Source: Planctomycetota bacterium (GTDB lineage Bacteria; Planctomycetota; Planctomycetia; Pirellulales; Lacipirellulaceae). From it: a stretch of DNA of 64,000 nt. This document shows positions 61,163 through 64,000 of this stretch, one piece after another. The position numbers and the translations under genes are program-made. The stretch lies in NCBI GenBank assembly GCA_029259915.1, contig JAJDED010000061.1, positions 62,001 through 126,000 of the forward strand, read 5' to 3'. The notes below the pieces were generated by a model. It saw only the letters and a program-made list of their open reading frames with translations, did not search any database and was not told the DNA's origin. Every line of letters begins with the position of its first letter. Position 1 is the stretch's first letter.

Positions 61163-62464
61163 GTGCCGCGTGTCGTTTCTTTTTTCGTATTGCTGGCAAT
61201 CATCTTGCTCACCGGCTCGATGTTTTTCCAGGTGATGGTCCAATTCCTGGTGCCGCTGTTTTTGGCGGCGGTGATGGTAGTGATATTCAAGCCGATGCAT
61301 CGCTGGATTCTCGAGCGTTGCGGAAAACGTCCACGGATCGCTGCGGCACTAACCTCGCTAGCCATCGTGTTGATTGTCCTATTACCGACGTGCGGGATGC
61401 TGATCCGCGCCGTTTCCGAAGGAGCAAATCTCTACAACACGTTTATTGTCAGCTCGGAAGAACACTCCGTGGCAAAGGAACCATCCGCAGAAGCCGATTC
61501 GCAATTGCCGCCCAACACCGAGCAAACCGCGACAGGGGACGCCAATAGCGCCATCCATGATGTTGTGGATCAGATACTCGCATCGACCAACCCGCTGCTG
61601 GAAAAACTCCACCTGCCAATATTCGACGGCAAAGACATCCATCCGTATGTTGACGAAAATCTAAAAAAGGTCGCTGCCCCACTGGCATTAGGCGGAGTGC
61701 GCGTGTTGGCGAGCACGCTCATCGGTTTGGCAATCATGGTGCTGACAATGTATTACTTTTTTTCTGACGGCCCCAGCATGGTCGCCGGGCTGATGAAACT
61801 CTCGCCCTTGGACGATCAGTACGAGCAAGAACTGCTCGACAAGTTCGGCGATATCAGCCGAGCAGTCGTCGTCGCTACGCTGCTCTCAGCAGTCGTGCAG
61901 GGACTGCTGGCGGGCGCCGGCTATCTGGTGGTGGGCGCCGAGTACGTATTCTTTCTCACCGCATTGACCGTCTTCTTAGCGATGGTGCCATTCATCGGCG
62001 CCGCCGCTGTTTGGGTGCCGGTCTGCCTCTATCTCTTATTTTACAACGGAAACCCCGAATTCCCCGACGGACGCCCCGTCGCCGCATTGGGGCTCGCCAT
62101 TTACTGTGTGACCGTCGTTTCTATGATTGACAACTTCATCAAACCAATCGTATTGCACGGCCAGGCAAATCTTCACCCGTTGCTAGCACTGTTGAGCGTA
62201 ATCGGAGGCGTGCAAGCGCTAGGGCCCATCGGAATCTTGGTGGGTCCAATGCTCGTCGCTTTCCTACAGGCTTTGCTCAACATGCTCAACAAGGAATTGC
62301 ACCTGCTTGGTCAAGAGGCCGACGAACACGGCACGCCGGTAGTGTTCGCCACCGCAACGCCAGGAGACGCACCAACCCCCACGCCACAATCGGCCGCTGA
62401 TCACAAACAGGGCAAAGACAAAAACGCACCAAGCTCCCGCAAACGGCGCAAAGGAAAGAAGTGA
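61163..62464 (+). CDS. AI-2E family transporter (PerM/YdiK type)
   Basis: 433 residues from GTG 61163, preceded by AGGAGG five bases away. Eight membrane segments: an N-terminal pair (about 3-38, 58-80), a soluble loop (about 85-180, acidic) and a C-terminal bundle with the family signature region (about 215-370, VVVATLLSAVVQGLLAGAGYLVVGAEYVFFLTALTVFLAMVPFIGAAAVW). Despite the name most members' substrates are unknown; some export AI-2, others are Na+/H+ antiporters. The tail is Thr/Pro then Lys-rich (KDKNAPSSRKRRKGKK). Confidence 0.9.
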   Translation: MPRVVSFFVLLAIILLTGSMFFQVMVQFLVPLFLAAVMVVIFKPMHRWILERCGKRPRIAAALTSLAIVLIVLLPTCGMLIRAVSEGANLYNTFIVSSEEHSVAKEPSAEADSQLPPNTEQTATGDANSAIHDVVDQILASTNPLLEKLHLPIFDGKDIHPYVDENLKKVAAPLALGGVRVLASTLIGLAIMVLTMYYFFSDGPSMVAGLMKLSPLDDQYEQELLDKFGDISRAVVVATLLSAVVQGLLAGAGYLVVGAEYVFFLTALTVFLAMVPFIGAAAVWVPVCLYLLFYNGNPEFPDGRPVAALGLAIYCVTVVSMIDNFIKPIVLHGQANLHPLLALLSVIGGVQALGPIGILVGPMLVAFLQALLNMLNKELHLLGQEADEHGTPVVFATATPGDAPTPTPQSAADHKQGKDKNAPSSRKRRKGKK

Positions 62465-62477
62465 TTCCAAAACAGAA

Positions 62478-62629
62478 TTAACCACGGAGACACGGAGAGC
62501 ACAGAGTTTGATTGCTTATTTCTGAATGCTGATTACTGAATGCAAATTGTTAAAACTCGAGAGAACCCTAAGCAAATCTTAGTTCATCAATCATAGATTC
62601 TTTTTCTTCTCCGTGACTCCGTGGTAAAT
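62478..62629. repeat. ACCACGGAG-ended inverted-repeat element
   Basis: TTAACCACGGAGACACGGAG at 62478 and, inverted, CTTCTCCGTGACTCCGTGGT (62606-62625) bound a 152-base AT-rich stretch between convergent genes. It is the best-preserved copy of the family at 2541 and 15391. Confidence 0.7.
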
Positions 62630-62660
62630 AATCTTGCTATACGCCACTAAGAAGAAGACT

Positions 62661-64000
62661 TCAGGCACGGCGGGGTTCGAGATGATCGCGCCGTTCGATG
62701 GGCCCAAAGCGCTCGTCCTCTTGTCGGTCGCCACGTGGAATTTCATCCGGCAAGATAAACGCCAGAGGCCTTTCGCTCGATTCCGCGACAGGAGATTCGT
62801 CCGATTCAATGCGTTCCACAAAAGGATAGTCAAAATAATCGAGCGGCTCGGGTTCCACTTCGATGGCAACCGGCTCCGCTTTCGGTTTGCGACGCTTCTT
62901 AAGCTTCGGTTTCTCCACTTCGGGTTCCGGTTCAATATCGGGCACTGCGTCTTCGACCGGTTTGGGTTCCACTTTGCTGAGTCCTTGCCTGTTTGGCAGC
63001 CGTCGGCAGTCGGCATCTTGCGATTTGAACATCTGCCACATGTGTTCATGGCAAGTGAACAGCAACAACTGATGCCCACCCGCCGCGAATTCGCAAAGTA
63101 CCTCGGCAGCCCGCTGCGCGCGGACCGCGTCAAAATTCACCAGCACATCATCCAGCACCATGGGCAAATTGATCCCACGCCGAGCATACGTCGCCACCAG
63201 CGCCATCCGCACACTTAAGTAAAGCTGCTCGCGCGTGCCACGGCTCAGCATCTCGACACGCAGCGACTCGCCCGCCGAATTCTCTACCAGCAAAACATCA
63301 TCGGCAAGCGGGGTCCAAACTCTTCGGTACTCGCCGCCGGTAAGTTTTTCCATGGTGATGGACGCTTCGGCAAGAGTTTCGGGCTGACGGTTCGCTTCGT
63401 AATGGGCGCGAATTCGTTCCAGCACGCGGTTCACCGTCGCATGCTGACGCCATGTTTGCTTGGCATCGACAAGTTGTTTTTCCACGCAACTCAAATCCAA
63501 TTGACGCTCGGCAAGCGTGCGATCTTCGGCCAACGTGCGCTGACGTTGTCGCAGCGAACCGCGCTCGTCGACCAATGTTTTTAACGCCTCTTGCGCGGAT
63601 TCCAATTCTGCCGATGCGGTTTCCCATGAGGCATCGAGGTGCGCAATTCTCTCGGAACTCAACAGCCCGGCAAAAGTTTCTTCGCCCGCATGGTTGCCAA
63701 TAGCCGCCGCAATCTCGCGTGAAATTCTTTTTCGCAGTTTCCGCAGCCGTTCTGTTTCTTGCTGTTTTTCGACAAGCTGGCGATAGACGCTTTCATCTTC
63801 GCAATCAGCCGCCTGGAACAAAGCCTCGCGTCGCCGGCGCAAGCCGGCCACGGTGCGCCGATGACGCGCTTCTTCGGCTTTCAACTCCTTAGCACGCCGA
63901 AACAACCCCTCGCGCCGCTCGATATCCGCCAATTGTCGCTTGCGCTGTTCGACGAGGTGTTCTAACTGCGTGAGAGATTCCGACGCTGTGACATCTGTTT
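62661..64000 (-). CDS. YhaN/SbcC-like coiled-coil ATPase, C-terminal part (runs off the right edge)
   Basis: At least 446 residues; the open frame continues beyond base 64000, so the start and Walker A are missing. The seen part: a coiled coil (about the first 200 residues, rich in Glu/Arg/Gln), a Rad50-like catalytic lobe with ABC-signature-type LSRGTREQLYLSVRMAL, Walker B LPMVLDDVLVNFD and a switch His in LFTCHEHMW, then a long acidic/Lys-rich tail with Pro-Glu-Pro repeats. This fits YhaN-like SMC-related ATPases, often paired with a YhaO-like nuclease; the partner is not in view. It is read leftward, tail-to-tail with the AI-2E gene. Confidence 0.85.
   Translation of the reverse strand, partial: TDVTASESLTQLEHLVEQRKRQLADIERREGLFRRAKELKAEEARHRRTVAGLRRRREALFQAADCEDESVYRQLVEKQQETERLRKLRKRISREIAAAIGNHAGEETFAGLLSSERIAHLDASWETASAELESAQEALKTLVDERGSLRQRQRTLAEDRTLAERQLDLSCVEKQLVDAKQTWRQHATVNRVLERIRAHYEANRQPETLAEASITMEKLTGGEYRRVWTPLADDVLLVENSAGESLRVEMLSRGTREQLYLSVRMALVATYARRGINLPMVLDDVLVNFDAVRAQRAAEVLCEFAAGGHQLLLFTCHEHMWQMFKSQDADCRRLPNRQGLSKVEPKPVEDAVPDIEPEPEVEKPKLKKRRKPKAEPVAIEVEPEPLDYFDYPFVERIESDESPVAESSERPLAFILPDEIPRGDRQEDERFGPIERRDHLEPRRA

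Noticed and set aside
60971..61300. N-terminal extension of the GT2 glycosyltransferase by 110 residues
   Set aside because: The extra stretch is His/Arg-rich and antisense to the start of the AI-2E gene; GT2 family proteins begin with MISVVLP-like sequence.
1..64000. CRISPR arrays and tRNA genes
   Set aside because: No regularly spaced direct repeats of 25-40 bases and no cloverleaf with a TTC-loop consensus were seen by eye; a tRNAscan or CRISPR finder run would settle this.

Overview
The window looks like chromosomal DNA of a planctomycete, most likely from the Pirellulales. This is inferred from family content: three secreted proteins with PEP-CTERM tails, a DUF1571 protein, an FHA-GAF sensor kinase, small secreted proteins of planctomycete type, a CX3CH haem-like site in a secreted protein, cmk-plsC next to rpsA, and long intergenic spacers full of short inverted repeats. 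No rRNA, tRNA, CRISPR array or prophage was recognised. I recognise 54 protein genes; the last runs off the right edge.

Left part (1-8.3 kb): a two-gene ABC-type ATPase/DUF4276 (TOPRIM-like) module resembling anti-phage OLD/PARIS-type pairs, then a membrane-anchored thermonuclease, a CBS protein, an M29 aminopeptidase, a large acyl-CoA dehydrogenase and a secreted endonuclease/exonuclease/phosphatase-fold protein. From 8.5 to 16.7 kb is a cbb3-type cytochrome oxidase cluster read leftward: dihaem cytochrome c lipoprotein, 4-TM protein, ccoN, ccoO, two small membrane proteins, the copper P-type ATPase ccoI and a SafE-like protein, several joined by 4-base stop/start overlaps. From 16.9 to 23.3 kb two CrtI-type FAD oxidoreductases, an acyl carrier protein and a ketoacyl synthase form a probable unusual-lipid cluster that is interrupted by a REP-associated transposase (RAYT) and REP repeats.

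Middle (23.5-36 kb): a solute-binding lipoprotein, a polytopic membrane protein, a PEP-CTERM protein, a HAD phosphatase, a receiver plus FHA-GAF histidine kinase pair, a metallo-beta-lactamase hydrolase, a DUF1571 protein and a His-rich secreted protein. From 36 to 41.7 kb there is a reductive pyrimidine catabolism locus (methylmalonate-semialdehyde dehydrogenase divergent from ureidopropionase, nucleobase permease and omega-aminotransferase); a PreA-type dihydropyrimidine dehydrogenase lies separately at 55-56 kb.

Right part (41.7-64 kb): an orphan nucleotidyltransferase; the core block cmk-plsC fusion, rpsA (with a clear terminator) and a group 2 sigma factor; a secreted D-aminoacylase; mobB, a radical SAM/B12 protein, a hemerythrin and a nitronate monooxygenase-like enzyme; a methyltransferase and preA; a secreted haem peroxidase; two overlapping glycosyltransferase-type genes; an AI-2E family transporter; and the 3' part of a YhaN-like ATPase. 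Functions are assigned from motifs read by eye; no database search was run.
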